From the NCBI GenBank assembly GCA_050251775.1, contig JBFWMD010000001.1:62001-126000 (forward strand): 64,000 nt of DNA, given 5' to 3'. The notes under the pieces are model-generated. The model saw only the letters and a list, made by a program, of their open reading frames with translations. It searched no databases and was not told the origin of the DNA. Numbering within the stretch: the stretch's first letter is position 1; each line of letters starts with the position of its first letter. The position numbers and the translations under genes are program-made. Below, piece by piece: positions 43,055 through 51,367 of this stretch. The DNA is from Paucidesulfovibrio sp050251775. GTDB lineage: Bacteria > Desulfobacterota > Desulfovibrionia > Desulfovibrionales > Desulfovibrionaceae.

Positions 43055-44870
43055 GCTGCACCCGAATGTGTTCGTTCTTTGGTGTATAGCCGTCCGTAAG
43101 GTCAAACCGCCAAATACTGTCGCCGTTTATGTCCCTGCTGACAAGCTGGAAACCCAATTCTTCATAGAAGCTGGCGACAATAACATTTTTTTGTGTCGGG
43201 ATGTAGCTGCCGAAGATTTGTTTGATGTTTCGTTTCCTGGCAGCGGCCACCAGTGCGTCAAACATCGCCAGTTCCATTTCCCGTTTGAAGACACGGCAAC
43301 TCATGAGCCAAAGGTCGATCGTCACAGCCAAACCCTCAATGCGGCCCATAAGGACAGAAATCAGGCCATTGTCACCGAATTTATCGGACAGTCTGCCATA
43401 GAGACAAAGGTGTTCGTCGCTCACTGCGGCCTTCTGTATCTCCGGTAAAGTGTAGCGGCGCGTGGTCAGGTTGAACTGGTTCGTCTTATTGGTCAGCTGG
43501 GTTATCCGGTCATAATATTCTGGGACGAATGAACTAATCTCAGCGACCATCTCAAGGGAGTCCAGATAGTCGCCATAGTCTGAATAAGCGAACTGCACGG
43601 TGTTGCGCTTCGCATTTTCCTGATAATACCGACTGCGTTCGATATCCTCGGCAGAGAGATTGATCGTTTCAAAAAGACCGGAGCGGTCCAAGGCCGTGAT
43701 GTAGGTGGATACATCAGAACCTGTGGGGCCGCCCGGTTCGATTACCGCCACATCGGGAAGTTGCGCCAGGACGATTTCCCGCTCCGCAGGGTTGTCATCG
43801 AACATGACGAGCGAATCGACCCCGATATTGATGTCTGCGGCAATCGCTGCGAGATTGTCCGACTTTGGGGACCAGTTCGCCCGAATCAGCGTGAAGTCGT
43901 CCAGAGATAGAGCGCTATCCGGATGCTTCAAGCCCGCTCTGGCGTTGTCCTCTTCGTTTTTCGAGCAAACCGCGAGGATCACGCCGCGATCTTTCAGACT
44001 TTTGACATATTCCTGAAATGCCAGGAAAGCCGAAGCCTCTGCTGTTTCACGCCCCAGCCGGATCCCCTCCACACCGTCGTCGCCGATTACTCCTCCCCAG
44101 AGGGTATTGTCGAGGTCGAGAACAAGGCACTTGCTTGCCTTGCCGAAGATGGCCCTGAGCAGGCCGGCCAGATTCTGCGCCAGGCGGGGAATCGCCGAGA
44201 GTCCCGGAGAACATTTATAGGCGAACCAGGAGGACGGATCATGCCAGTTGTCCAGTCCTGTTTCGGCGGCGAGGCGATCAATATCCTGGATGACCAGTGC
44301 GGGCCTCTGGTCGGCTTCCCGTGCGAAGCGTTGATTCAGTTCCCGCACAAAATGGGTCAGACCACGAGGGTCCACACCATCGAGATTTCCAAGAGACCGA
44401 TGGGGCGGCGGGTCAAAATTATTCTGGATGACGAGGCATCCGTATTTTCCCCCAATGGTATCCCAGAGTGTTGAATACATTTGCATCGTCTGAGACAGAA
44501 GGCCGTCGATCTCCTGTCGAGTGGACTTGATAGCGGGCCTGCTGACCAGATTTCGAACCGTGGTATGAAGATAAATGACATCCGGTTTGAATGCATCCAG
44601 TTCGGCGCTGCCGAACATGATTTCTTCGTAATACCGGTTAAATCCGGATTGGTAAAACTTAGGCGCAATGCCGGAATTGAGTAAATACAGCTCAAGAATC
44701 GCCGCCAATTCGGAAGTGGTTGATCCACCCAGAATGGCAATGCGTTTTTCGATGAGGCGGCCTTGAGCGGTCAGTTCTTTTTTGAGTTTGCTTTTGCGTC
44801 TGCCGAGTCCTGAATCAGGCTGGCAGCAGAAGAGTTGCAAAGGGCTGAGAGGCTCTGAATTCTCGCTCAT
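43047..44870 (-). CDS. FkbH-like HAD-IIIC / acyltransferase protein
   Basis: Protein of 607 residues. An N-terminal SGNH-like region (LGGSTTSELAAIL, about 47-60) precedes a HAD-IIIC domain with DLDNTLWGGVIGDDG (Asp252 and Asp254) and MFDDNPAEREIV (about 355). A C-terminal GNAT-like domain ends near residue 590. FkbH proteins take a phosphorylated three-carbon acid (1,3-bisphosphoglycerate in the studied cases), dephosphorylate it and load a glyceryl or lactyl-type unit on an ACP; the ACP gene overlaps by 8 bases. The ATG at 44870 is chosen because the longer frame begins with TTG. First gene of the acyl module, after a 303-base gap containing a relic repeat. Confidence 0.9.
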   Translation of the reverse strand: MSENSEPLSPLQLFCCQPDSGLGRRKSKLKKELTAQGRLIEKRIAILGGSTTSELAAILELYLLNSGIAPKFYQSGFNRYYEEIMFGSAELDAFKPDVIYLHTTVRNLVSRPAIKSTRQEIDGLLSQTMQMYSTLWDTIGGKYGCLVIQNNFDPPPHRSLGNLDGVDPRGLTHFVRELNQRFAREADQRPALVIQDIDRLAAETGLDNWHDPSSWFAYKCSPGLSAIPRLAQNLAGLLRAIFGKASKCLVLDLDNTLWGGVIGDDGVEGIRLGRETAEASAFLAFQEYVKSLKDRGVILAVCSKNEEDNARAGLKHPDSALSLDDFTLIRANWSPKSDNLAAIAADINIGVDSLVMFDDNPAEREIVLAQLPDVAVIEPGGPTGSDVSTYITALDRSGLFETINLSAEDIERSRYYQENAKRNTVQFAYSDYGDYLDSLEMVAEISSFVPEYYDRITQLTNKTNQFNLTTRRYTLPEIQKAAVSDEHLCLYGRLSDKFGDNGLISVLMGRIEGLAVTIDLWLMSCRVFKREMELAMFDALVAAARKRNIKQIFGSYIPTQKNVIVASFYEELGFQLVSRDINGDSIWRFDLTDGYTPKNEHIRVQHG

Positions 44871-45173
44871 GATATTCTGCCAACAGGTGAGAGATTCGAG
44901 GGGATTAAAAACCAAAAACTAGTAGCCGCCGTTCTGTATGTCAAGAAAAGGCCGGTGGGGCAAATGCAGGCTCGCCTGTGCTGAGATGTTTATAACCTGG
45001 GTAATTCTCCCCTTTTTAGTAAGCTTGAAAAGTAGAGACGCCGCCATCCTCAGCTTTTGCATCGAGGTAACGCCGAACCATGCCCTCCTGGGCGGCACAG
45101 TGAAGGGCAAGGAACCGGAAACCGAGGAAGCCGCGTAACTCACCCCGCCAGGGGCGACGGTGTCAGGTGAATA
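44871..45173 (+). other. Gap in the glycan cluster holding a relic
   Basis: This is 303 bases between the transglutaminase-like gene and fkbH. A plus-strand open frame of 66 codons (44938-45138) ends right before the repeat block at 45137-45186. It has no recognisable domain, and its codon use does not look like an intact gene. The layout, a short frame followed by the shared repeat, fits the degraded 3' end of a mobile element. Confidence 0.45.
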
Positions 45174-45186
45174 CTATCTCTGTACA
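45137..45186 (+). repeat. IS-like relic repeat, copy 2
   Basis: Blocks aactcaccccgccagg (45137-45152) and, after 7 bases, a 22-base block (45160-45181) match copy 1 (minus strand at 11581-11628) with one mismatch in the first block and none in the second. The stop codon of the transglutaminase-like gene (45174-45176) lies inside the repeat, so an insertion or deletion here set the end of that gene. Confidence 0.6.
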
Positions 45187-46013
45187 TTTTTGGAGACCAG
45201 ATATAGGCCCATCGGCAGCTGCAAAAGGAATGGAATAATCCAGATCAGTCGGTAACTGTACTTCTCAAGGGCATACGCGGTTGGAGTTGCAATTCGGGGG
45301 GAGGGGAGAATCGTATTGCCAGAATCATCATAAAGAGCCGCTAGTTTCGGATATTGAGTCTGTTGGTATATCTCAGAGATGTCAGCCATGTGATCAGCAA
45401 AAGAGTCTATGGTCCATGGAATAATGACATTGGCGGAGGGGTCGGCAACAAATTCTGTTCCATCGGGCAACTGGACAACAGTACAAACATGCCCTTCCAG
45501 CCCCAATACTTGGTACGGAATCCCCAGCTTCTCTTCAAGGAAGCCGGAAAGAGTCATCGCGATTTGAGAACATATCCCAAAACCTCGACGCAATGCCTTG
45601 TCGTAGTCGAAATATTGGTATTGTGAAAAATAGTGTCGAGACGGGCTGAGGTGGAATTTGAAGACTTGAGAATCAAAAAAAGACCCCAGATACAGAATCC
45701 AATTTTCGCGCAGAGGGACAGTGCCTTCATCTTGAGGCCACGTGTAGTGCATTGAATCGTGTATGACATTCATGATGGCGGTAACAGCTTGCTTATTTGG
45801 CTCCGAGCCGTGTGCTAGTTGTTCAAGTTTATCGCTGGCCTGTTCGTAGGAAAGAACGATGCCCCCCAGCGCTTCCCGTTTGTCATTGGGCCAGACAACA
45901 CCGGTAATGTTCAGCAAAAGTAATCCACAGCCGACACAAAACAGTAAAGTCCATAATGTAAGATAGGGTGACCTTTTCCCCTGTTTAGGTCGTGATTTCT
46001 GTGTTTGTCGCAT
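45174..46013 (-). CDS. Transglutaminase-like membrane protein
   Basis: Protein of 279 residues with TM helices at both ends (about 18-38 and 253-273). The middle domain has a Cys-His-Asp triad in the transglutaminase order (CSQ at Cys148, GLEGHVC at His175, FVADP at Asp191). Bacterial members act as peptidases or amide-forming enzymes. ATG 46013 has AGGGAAG upstream and lies two bases after the sulfatase-like stop. Its stop falls inside the relic repeat, so the last few residues may not be ancestral. A role in processing a glycan or glycoprotein substituent is inference. Confidence 0.75.
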   Translation of the reverse strand: MRQTQKSRPKQGKRSPYLTLWTLLFCVGCGLLLLNITGVVWPNDKREALGGIVLSYEQASDKLEQLAHGSEPNKQAVTAIMNVIHDSMHYTWPQDEGTVPLRENWILYLGSFFDSQVFKFHLSPSRHYFSQYQYFDYDKALRRGFGICSQIAMTLSGFLEEKLGIPYQVLGLEGHVCTVVQLPDGTEFVADPSANVIIPWTIDSFADHMADISEIYQQTQYPKLAALYDDSGNTILPSPRIATPTAYALEKYSYRLIWIIPFLLQLPMGLYLVSKNVQR

Positions 46014-46015
46014 GA

Positions 46016-47647
46016 CTATCTTCCCTGGGGCATTGAGGATAAAAGACGCCATTCTTCCAGCGGCATTCCATTGCTGATGACAGTGAAGACATCACCGTTA
46101 CTTCGAGAAATGTAAGAGTCGTCCTGTGCAAAGTCTAAAAGTCGACGGTCATCTGAGAGCGTGAAAAATAACGCCCGAAACAGATTGATCGAAGATTTTG
46201 GAATCGTTTTCATCTTCATACCCCGTGGCAAACGTATTCCAAGAAAAACACCCAGCATGTCCTCCGCGACCAGTTTCCCGTCCACTCCGACTTTTCTCAA
46301 ATAGGCATTGGGCTCTTGGTCGTTGTTGATGATGTTTCTGAATCGGTGGGCGCCATGGTCTCCCAGCAAGACAATGCATGCGGCATGATCCTGTAGCAGA
46401 ATGTAGTCTACGAGTTCAAGGAGCTCTGCATCACTTTTTTGCAGGATATGCGGGTAGCGATCGATCCAATAGGCAAGGTGCTTCCAAGCATCTTGATCCC
46501 ATTGTTGTTGTGCTTGCCGCTGCTGTGACGCGGGAAGACCCCGCCAGGTTGCCGGGCTGTGGTTTGCGCCTAATTTTATGAAAGTGAAAACGGGTTGCTT
46601 GAGGCGTGCCGCGAAATCAATGCGGGGCTTGATAATGTTCTTAAAATCATCAAACTGTGTAACACTCTTGATGTTGAAAAGGTCGTTTAGAAAAGTTTTC
46701 CGGTACAGTTCAAACGCCCTACCGATTTCTCCTGTTCGCTGTACCGTGGCATAGTCCAATAGGTCGCTACTGAAAAAGCAGTAATTGCTATTAAGAACAT
46801 ATTGTATATAGTATCTGTTATGCTTTAGTGTTTTTAGTACAGGGTTGTAGGATCTGCCGCCAATGACATCTCTAGCATTTCGTGAGTCGCAATTCCCGAT
46901 TGATCCGCTATAGTAGTGGTGCTGCATTGACATCGTTGCTTCGAGGCTTGTCAAAGTGGTTGTATAATTTGAAAAAAAATCATCAAAGACCGTGAATCCT
47001 TTTGCTGCAAGACTCGCCTCAAAAGGGGTGTTGTCGTATGCGTATATGTCCCTGAGAGCCCTTTTGTTATGACAAGACTCCAGCAGAATAAAATAAATGT
47101 TTGGAGTTGTCTTGAATTCAATTTGCGGGATGGGCTGTTGGTGAGAAGACGCGTGTGTAGGGTTTTCAAAATTGTCGGCCTGTAAATAATTCGTCCCCCA
47201 GGAGATTAAGCTTATTGCTACAAGAGAATAAAAGAATATATTTACATATCGTGTGCCTGAGAAGAAAATGGTGCAAAAGACCGCAGCCAGGAAGAAGGCT
47301 TCAAGCACAAGGGCGAAGCTTAAGGAGCCTACGACATCGACTGTGGACCGATGAAAAAGCAGTGCAACACAGGCGGTGCAGAATGTGTAGCAAACAGCTG
47401 AGAGAGTCTTATGAAGTTGGTTTAGGTCTTGTTCGCTGTATTTTATATACAACACATGTCCCAGGCCGTACAAACCAATCGACACTGCCAGCAAAAAAAA
47501 TGGAATTGCGAAAATGAAAAAAAGAATTTGAGCTCTTGTGTAGACAAACCAGTTGTTTGCCATAAAGTAAATGCCCGGATATAGGGACGCAGCAACAATG
47601 CCCGCTGCGAGTTGCGCGAGGGGAGATTTAAAACTTGCACCCATCAT
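46016..47647 (-). CDS. Sulfatase-fold membrane enzyme (LtaS/EptA-like)
   Basis: Protein of 543 residues: five N-terminal helices (about residues 8-165), then an alkaline-phosphatase/sulfatase-fold domain. The metal-site segments PNIYFILLESCHN (about 181-193) and VLLGDHGAHR (about 422-431) are present, with a Thr/Ser-rich candidate nucleophile stretch (NYTTTLTSLEATM, about 229-241). The architecture is that of phosphoethanolamine or phosphoglycerol transferases that decorate surface glycans from phospholipid donors. It overlaps the upstream methyltransferase-fusion gene by 4 bases (ATGA). Confidence 0.82.
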   Translation of the reverse strand: MMGASFKSPLAQLAAGIVAASLYPGIYFMANNWFVYTRAQILFFIFAIPFFLLAVSIGLYGLGHVLYIKYSEQDLNQLHKTLSAVCYTFCTACVALLFHRSTVDVVGSLSFALVLEAFFLAAVFCTIFFSGTRYVNIFFYSLVAISLISWGTNYLQADNFENPTHASSHQQPIPQIEFKTTPNIYFILLESCHNKRALRDIYAYDNTPFEASLAAKGFTVFDDFFSNYTTTLTSLEATMSMQHHYYSGSIGNCDSRNARDVIGGRSYNPVLKTLKHNRYYIQYVLNSNYCFFSSDLLDYATVQRTGEIGRAFELYRKTFLNDLFNIKSVTQFDDFKNIIKPRIDFAARLKQPVFTFIKLGANHSPATWRGLPASQQRQAQQQWDQDAWKHLAYWIDRYPHILQKSDAELLELVDYILLQDHAACIVLLGDHGAHRFRNIINNDQEPNAYLRKVGVDGKLVAEDMLGVFLGIRLPRGMKMKTIPKSSINLFRALFFTLSDDRRLLDFAQDDSYISRSNGDVFTVISNGMPLEEWRLLSSMPQGR

Positions 47648-49044
47648 TGGTCTCTTGTTTTCAACAGATAGATTGTCCGAAGAGTTTCACGAACGATGCA
47701 TTTGTCGGAGATTTCGAAGTGCTGAGAAAAGGCGGCTTCAAATCCCTTTTGGGTGTAGTCGTCAAAGATGTCTTCCCGACTTAATAGTAATCGTTGGACT
47801 TGAGAGTCTTCTTTGGGGATGAACTCTATGATACAATGTTTACTAATCGAAGCAAAGTACTGTGCAACATAACTGAATGGAATGTTGTTGCTGATAACAA
47901 GATGGTGAAGAAGTGCGAGAGCTAGAATCGTATCCGCTGGTCCACGTGAGGAAAGAGAGTCTCTTTCATGTTCACCGAATCCAAGGCTTGAACTTGGATT
48001 TGTAAAGTCCATCGTTAGCGGTAGAATGTTGGTCACTCCATGCTGCTTACAGAATATGTAGTTTTGTTCCGCAGCGGATTCGTCAATGTCAAAGCAAACA
48101 ATAGAAATATCGTGAGCTGACGCTCGGCTCATTTCTCCGGTATTGCCTCCCAAGTCCCACAGGCTGGAAGGTGCTGTTCTTTGGACAAAGTCTGCCACGA
48201 TACGCTTCTTTGATTCCATGGCTTCAGGGGAATAGTTTGTGTCGGCATAGTATTTGCCCCACTCAGTCGCCCCCCCTTGCCAATTCAGCTTGGAAATGGT
48301 CTTTCGCAGCGATTGGGCGATGACCAACATATGGCTGGCGCTTATTGGCCGCGATTTCTTGATGACATCGCCCCGAGAAGCGTATTTGCTCTGATGTTTT
48401 GCATGCATGAAAAGGTGCAGCAGGATTCCAAGGCTGAAGACCGTTGAGAGGGGTGTCAGCTTTGCGGCGAGATCTAAGGGAATTCCGTCGATGAAATTGG
48501 TGAGAAGTTTTTTGAGCCTGATTTCTTTCTTGCTCATCAATACAAGCGGGGCAAGGAAATGTCGGCAAAATTGGCCATAAGCGGGCCAAGCACGATGCTT
48601 GTCGATGGATTCGAAAGACAGATGATCGATGAAGACGGGAGCGCCGTTGTGAAATTGGATGTTATAAGCGCTGGCGTCTTTGAGGAGAAAGTTTTTTTTG
48701 AGACATTCGATGTGAATGTCCAGGGTCAACAACGCAGCGTCTTTAAGCTGTCCAAAGGTCCACTCATATGGGTAGGAGACAAAAGGGATTTCTTCCGGTG
48801 CAATTACCGTTGTTGAATTCTCTGAGGCGCAAACGCTCAATGCCTCCTCAAAAGCGAGCAATTTTCGAGAGTTGATCAGCGAGTCGTAAAGACCGCTTTC
48901 CTTCAAAGTTGCATAGGTATCCCTGTAAGAAGGGTTTATTTTTCTATAGAGTTTCCCTTGATGCCGGAAAACGTACCCTGAAGGATCTCGAAATGATGAG
49001 TAAACTCGTCGTGCTTCTGAATTGCTATTTGTTAGAGTCGTCAT
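47644..49044 (-). CDS. Kinase-like + SAM methyltransferase fusion (NoeA-like)
   Basis: Protein of 466 residues. The N-terminal half carries a kinase-like element (KDASAYNIQF, then PVFIDHLSFE, about 122-141), resembling the catalytic and metal loops of aminoglycoside-phosphotransferase folds but degenerate. The C-terminal half is a class I methyltransferase with motif I SLWDLGGNTGEM (about 294-305) and an acidic motif II (FDIDES). Similar two-part proteins, including nodulation protein NoeA, modify surface carbohydrates. It is coupled on both sides: 20-base overlap with the small membrane protein gene and 4-base overlap with the sulfatase-fold gene. Confidence 0.78.
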   Translation of the reverse strand: MTTLTNSNSEARRVYSSFRDPSGYVFRHQGKLYRKINPSYRDTYATLKESGLYDSLINSRKLLAFEEALSVCASENSTTVIAPEEIPFVSYPYEWTFGQLKDAALLTLDIHIECLKKNFLLKDASAYNIQFHNGAPVFIDHLSFESIDKHRAWPAYGQFCRHFLAPLVLMSKKEIRLKKLLTNFIDGIPLDLAAKLTPLSTVFSLGILLHLFMHAKHQSKYASRGDVIKKSRPISASHMLVIAQSLRKTISKLNWQGGATEWGKYYADTNYSPEAMESKKRIVADFVQRTAPSSLWDLGGNTGEMSRASAHDISIVCFDIDESAAEQNYIFCKQHGVTNILPLTMDFTNPSSSLGFGEHERDSLSSRGPADTILALALLHHLVISNNIPFSYVAQYFASISKHCIIEFIPKEDSQVQRLLLSREDIFDDYTQKGFEAAFSQHFEISDKCIVRETLRTIYLLKTRDQ

Positions 49045-49225
49045 CTTTTGATTTAAAAAAGTTGATTATTTTAGTCCAAAAATTTTTCAGGAAAAAACCC
49101 GCAGCCAGGAATGAAGCAATGGTGACCTGGAAAACGTAGCTTCCTGTGCCAAAGTCAATGTAGGCGTATGCGGGAGCTGCGGAGATCATCATCAAGCCCA
49201 ATATGATCAAAAAGACTCTGGTCAT
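49025..49225 (-). CDS. Small exported or membrane protein of glycan loci
   Basis: Protein of 66 residues: N-terminal signal or TM segment (TRVFLIILGLMMISAAPAYA, about 2-21), the sequence YIDFGTGSYVFQ right after a likely signal-peptidase site, then a second hydrophobic helix and a charged tail. Short proteins with Ala-Tyr-Ala-Tyr-Ile-Asp-x-Gly-Thr-Gly-Ser at this place recur in polysaccharide clusters; their role is unknown. I take the start at MTRVFL; the open frame extends 32 codons further without hydrophobic character. Confidence 0.72.
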   Translation of the reverse strand: MTRVFLIILGLMMISAAPAYAYIDFGTGSYVFQVTIASFLAAGFFLKNFWTKIINFFKSKDDDSNK

Positions 49226-49390
49226 ACTTATCCTAAAGACTAAAGGTTGATTGTCGACTTCTTCCGGAGTAAACGACGTAACCCGTGAACGTGTCAATAG
49301 CTTTGTGTATGGGAAGTTCATCCGTCCTTCCCTGCGCGAGCTGAAAGCTCGGCGTCTCCATGTTTACCCTGCGGAAAGGACCAGCATCCC

Positions 49391-50500
49391 TCAATTGCCT
49401 GTCTTACGAGGCGAATGTTTGACATATGACATTATAATCGCTTCCCATATCTTCATTACCCGTTCCACCGAAAACTTTTTGCTGACTGCCTTGGCATTGT
49501 CTCCCATCGTCCGGCGAAGCCTCGGATCGCGCATCAAATTGTCCAGCGAGGCTGTCAACGCCGCCTTGTCGGAGACAGGTATGATCAAACCGTCTTTACC
49601 GTTCGTCACAATATCGGGGATCCCGCTACAGGCTGTGGCAATCACCGGTAATCCTGAAGCCATCGCTTCACATAACGCATTGGGAAATCCTTCGTAGAGC
49701 GAGGGAAGAACAAAGATGGCTGCTTTTGCCAGGTAGTCAAACACATGGTCCACTCGCCCGGTAAAAATGATTTTCTCCTCAATATTCCATGAAGCCGCTT
49801 GTTGCTTCAGGGATTCATGGAGAGGCCCATCGCCAATCAACACCAAACTCCATTCCGGATGTTTGTCCACCAAAGACGCAAATGAATCAATGAGTTGGGA
49901 GTGTCCTTTTTCATCTGACTGGCGTCCTATGGAAATCACAAACGGGGTCGGCAGAGCGGGTAGTGCAGCAGTGTAGGTGGGGATAGGCACAGGGTTCGGC
50001 ACGACAACACACTTCGGCCAAACGATACGGTTCAAGCTTTTGGCTGCCGCGCGGCTTTGTACCGCGATCATGCTGGCCATTGGGTACGTCACCACCCTCA
50101 AGAGCCACCAGATTTTGCCGATTTTATGTCGAGCCGGGTCGCTTCTTTCCGACACGATGACAGGAATGCCGGTTCCAAGGAGGGCCAACAAAACACGAAT
50201 GTTGGTCATGTCCACAAAGCTGATGACGACATCTGCGGAACTTGCTTGGACGGCACGGCGGATACGCACAAGTCTTTTCCAGTTGTTCTTCAGGGAATCA
50301 AAAATGTTTCGTGATTTCCAAAAGAGCCTCAAGGGATTCCATACCACATCGTCGTGTAATGTAAAAAAAGCATCACTACCGTCATCAAGCGTCAGCAAAG
50401 TGACATTCCACCCTTTCTGAGCCCAATAGTTGGCCATAGTAGAAAGAACTCTCTCTGCTCCGCCAGCGGCGAGCGATGATATGATCAATGTTATTCGCAT
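49391..50500 (-). CDS. GT4 glycosyltransferase A
   Basis: GT-B enzyme of 369 residues. It has the N-terminal SSLAAGGAERVLSTMANYW loop (about 8-26), SERSDPARH (about 138-146), VVVPNPV (about 185), IGRQSDEKGH (about 211-220) and the E-x7-E element (YEGFPNALCEAMASG, about 289-303). It is strikingly similar, including the SFVDMTNIRVLLAL stretch, to the GT4 encoded at 51368-52453, so the two arose by duplication around the methyltransferase gene between them. It probably adds an N-acetylhexosamine-type residue, judging from relatives; donor and acceptor are not known. Confidence 0.92.
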   Translation of the reverse strand: MRITLIISSLAAGGAERVLSTMANYWAQKGWNVTLLTLDDGSDAFFTLHDDVVWNPLRLFWKSRNIFDSLKNNWKRLVRIRRAVQASSADVVISFVDMTNIRVLLALLGTGIPVIVSERSDPARHKIGKIWWLLRVVTYPMASMIAVQSRAAAKSLNRIVWPKCVVVPNPVPIPTYTAALPALPTPFVISIGRQSDEKGHSQLIDSFASLVDKHPEWSLVLIGDGPLHESLKQQAASWNIEEKIIFTGRVDHVFDYLAKAAIFVLPSLYEGFPNALCEAMASGLPVIATACSGIPDIVTNGKDGLIIPVSDKAALTASLDNLMRDPRLRRTMGDNAKAVSKKFSVERVMKIWEAIIMSYVKHSPRKTGN

Positions 50501-50513
50501 AAATGTCGTACAA

Positions 50514-51269
50514 TCATTCAGCGTTGTTCAAGGCAATAATCAATACATTCCCATACAAAGCTTCGGTCGTGTCAATTTTATCAAGCAGAAGTCCAGTCAT
50601 ATTAATAAAAAACGACAAAGCTATCAAAAATGGCAGTAGCAGCACCTTCATAGCCCATGTCGCCATATTGCGGTCCAACTGTGTATATAACCAGCAGAGA
50701 AGTATGACTGCCAAGGTACTGCCAACCCCTCCCTGCTTCCGAACTTCTTTCACGGAAAAGTTTTCGAGCAGGCTAACCGCCCCATACTCCGAAAAACGAA
50801 AGTAATCATGGGGCGCACCATGGAGTTGGTAAATAAATGGCACGGAAACGACCAGCACGCCGCCAGGCTTTAGCACCCTTCGGATTTCATCGAGTATGAG
50901 TTGCCCATCTTCCGCATGCTCCAAGACCTGGGTGCAAAGCACGGCGTCAAACACACCATTCTGAAAAGGGAAGTTCCCACCCACCGGATAGACATGGTCA
51001 ACGCCCTCCACGCTCTGGATATCCATACCCACGTACGTCGCCGTAGCAGGGAGGAAGCTGCGGTATGGTTGTCTGCCGCAACCGACATCAAGGATCTTCC
51101 CATTAAGACTTCCGAGAACCTCGGACAAATCCTTGTTCAAGCATCTCGTGGCATGCCATTGGAAGTGCCACGGGGAGAGCCGTGGGTGGCGTCCGCAGAG
51201 AAAATCATACACTGCGGCATGCATTCTTGTAACAACCTCCACTCCCGCCCAGAGAACCCGTTTGATCAT
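50514..51269 (-). CDS. Class I SAM-dependent methyltransferase
   Basis: Methyltransferase of 251 residues with motif I ILDVGCGRQPYRS (about 59-71), the motif II acidic end (GMDIQS) and the LEHAEDGQLILDEI region. A conserved LKPGGVLVVSVPF strand follows (about 138-150), with a C-terminal hydrophobic hairpin (about 200-235) that may hold it at the membrane. It likely methylates a sugar or lipid-linked intermediate. It sits between two paralogous GT4 genes. Confidence 0.87.
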   Translation of the reverse strand: MIKRVLWAGVEVVTRMHAAVYDFLCGRHPRLSPWHFQWHATRCLNKDLSEVLGSLNGKILDVGCGRQPYRSFLPATATYVGMDIQSVEGVDHVYPVGGNFPFQNGVFDAVLCTQVLEHAEDGQLILDEIRRVLKPGGVLVVSVPFIYQLHGAPHDYFRFSEYGAVSLLENFSVKEVRKQGGVGSTLAVILLCWLYTQLDRNMATWAMKVLLLPFLIALSFFINMTGLLLDKIDTTEALYGNVLIIALNNAE

Positions 51270-51367
51270 AGTGCCCCCCCATGGCCACGCGTTTTCTGTG
51301 CCGTCCTAAGAGCGTGCATCGTCAAAAAACCGTCTTGAATTCAGTGTGACACGAGACAAGCAGCTTT

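Noticed and set aside
44938..45138. 66-codon plus-strand frame next to the relic repeat
   Set aside because: Considered a transposase fragment, but no motif of any transposase family can be seen, so it is only mentioned as part of a relic.
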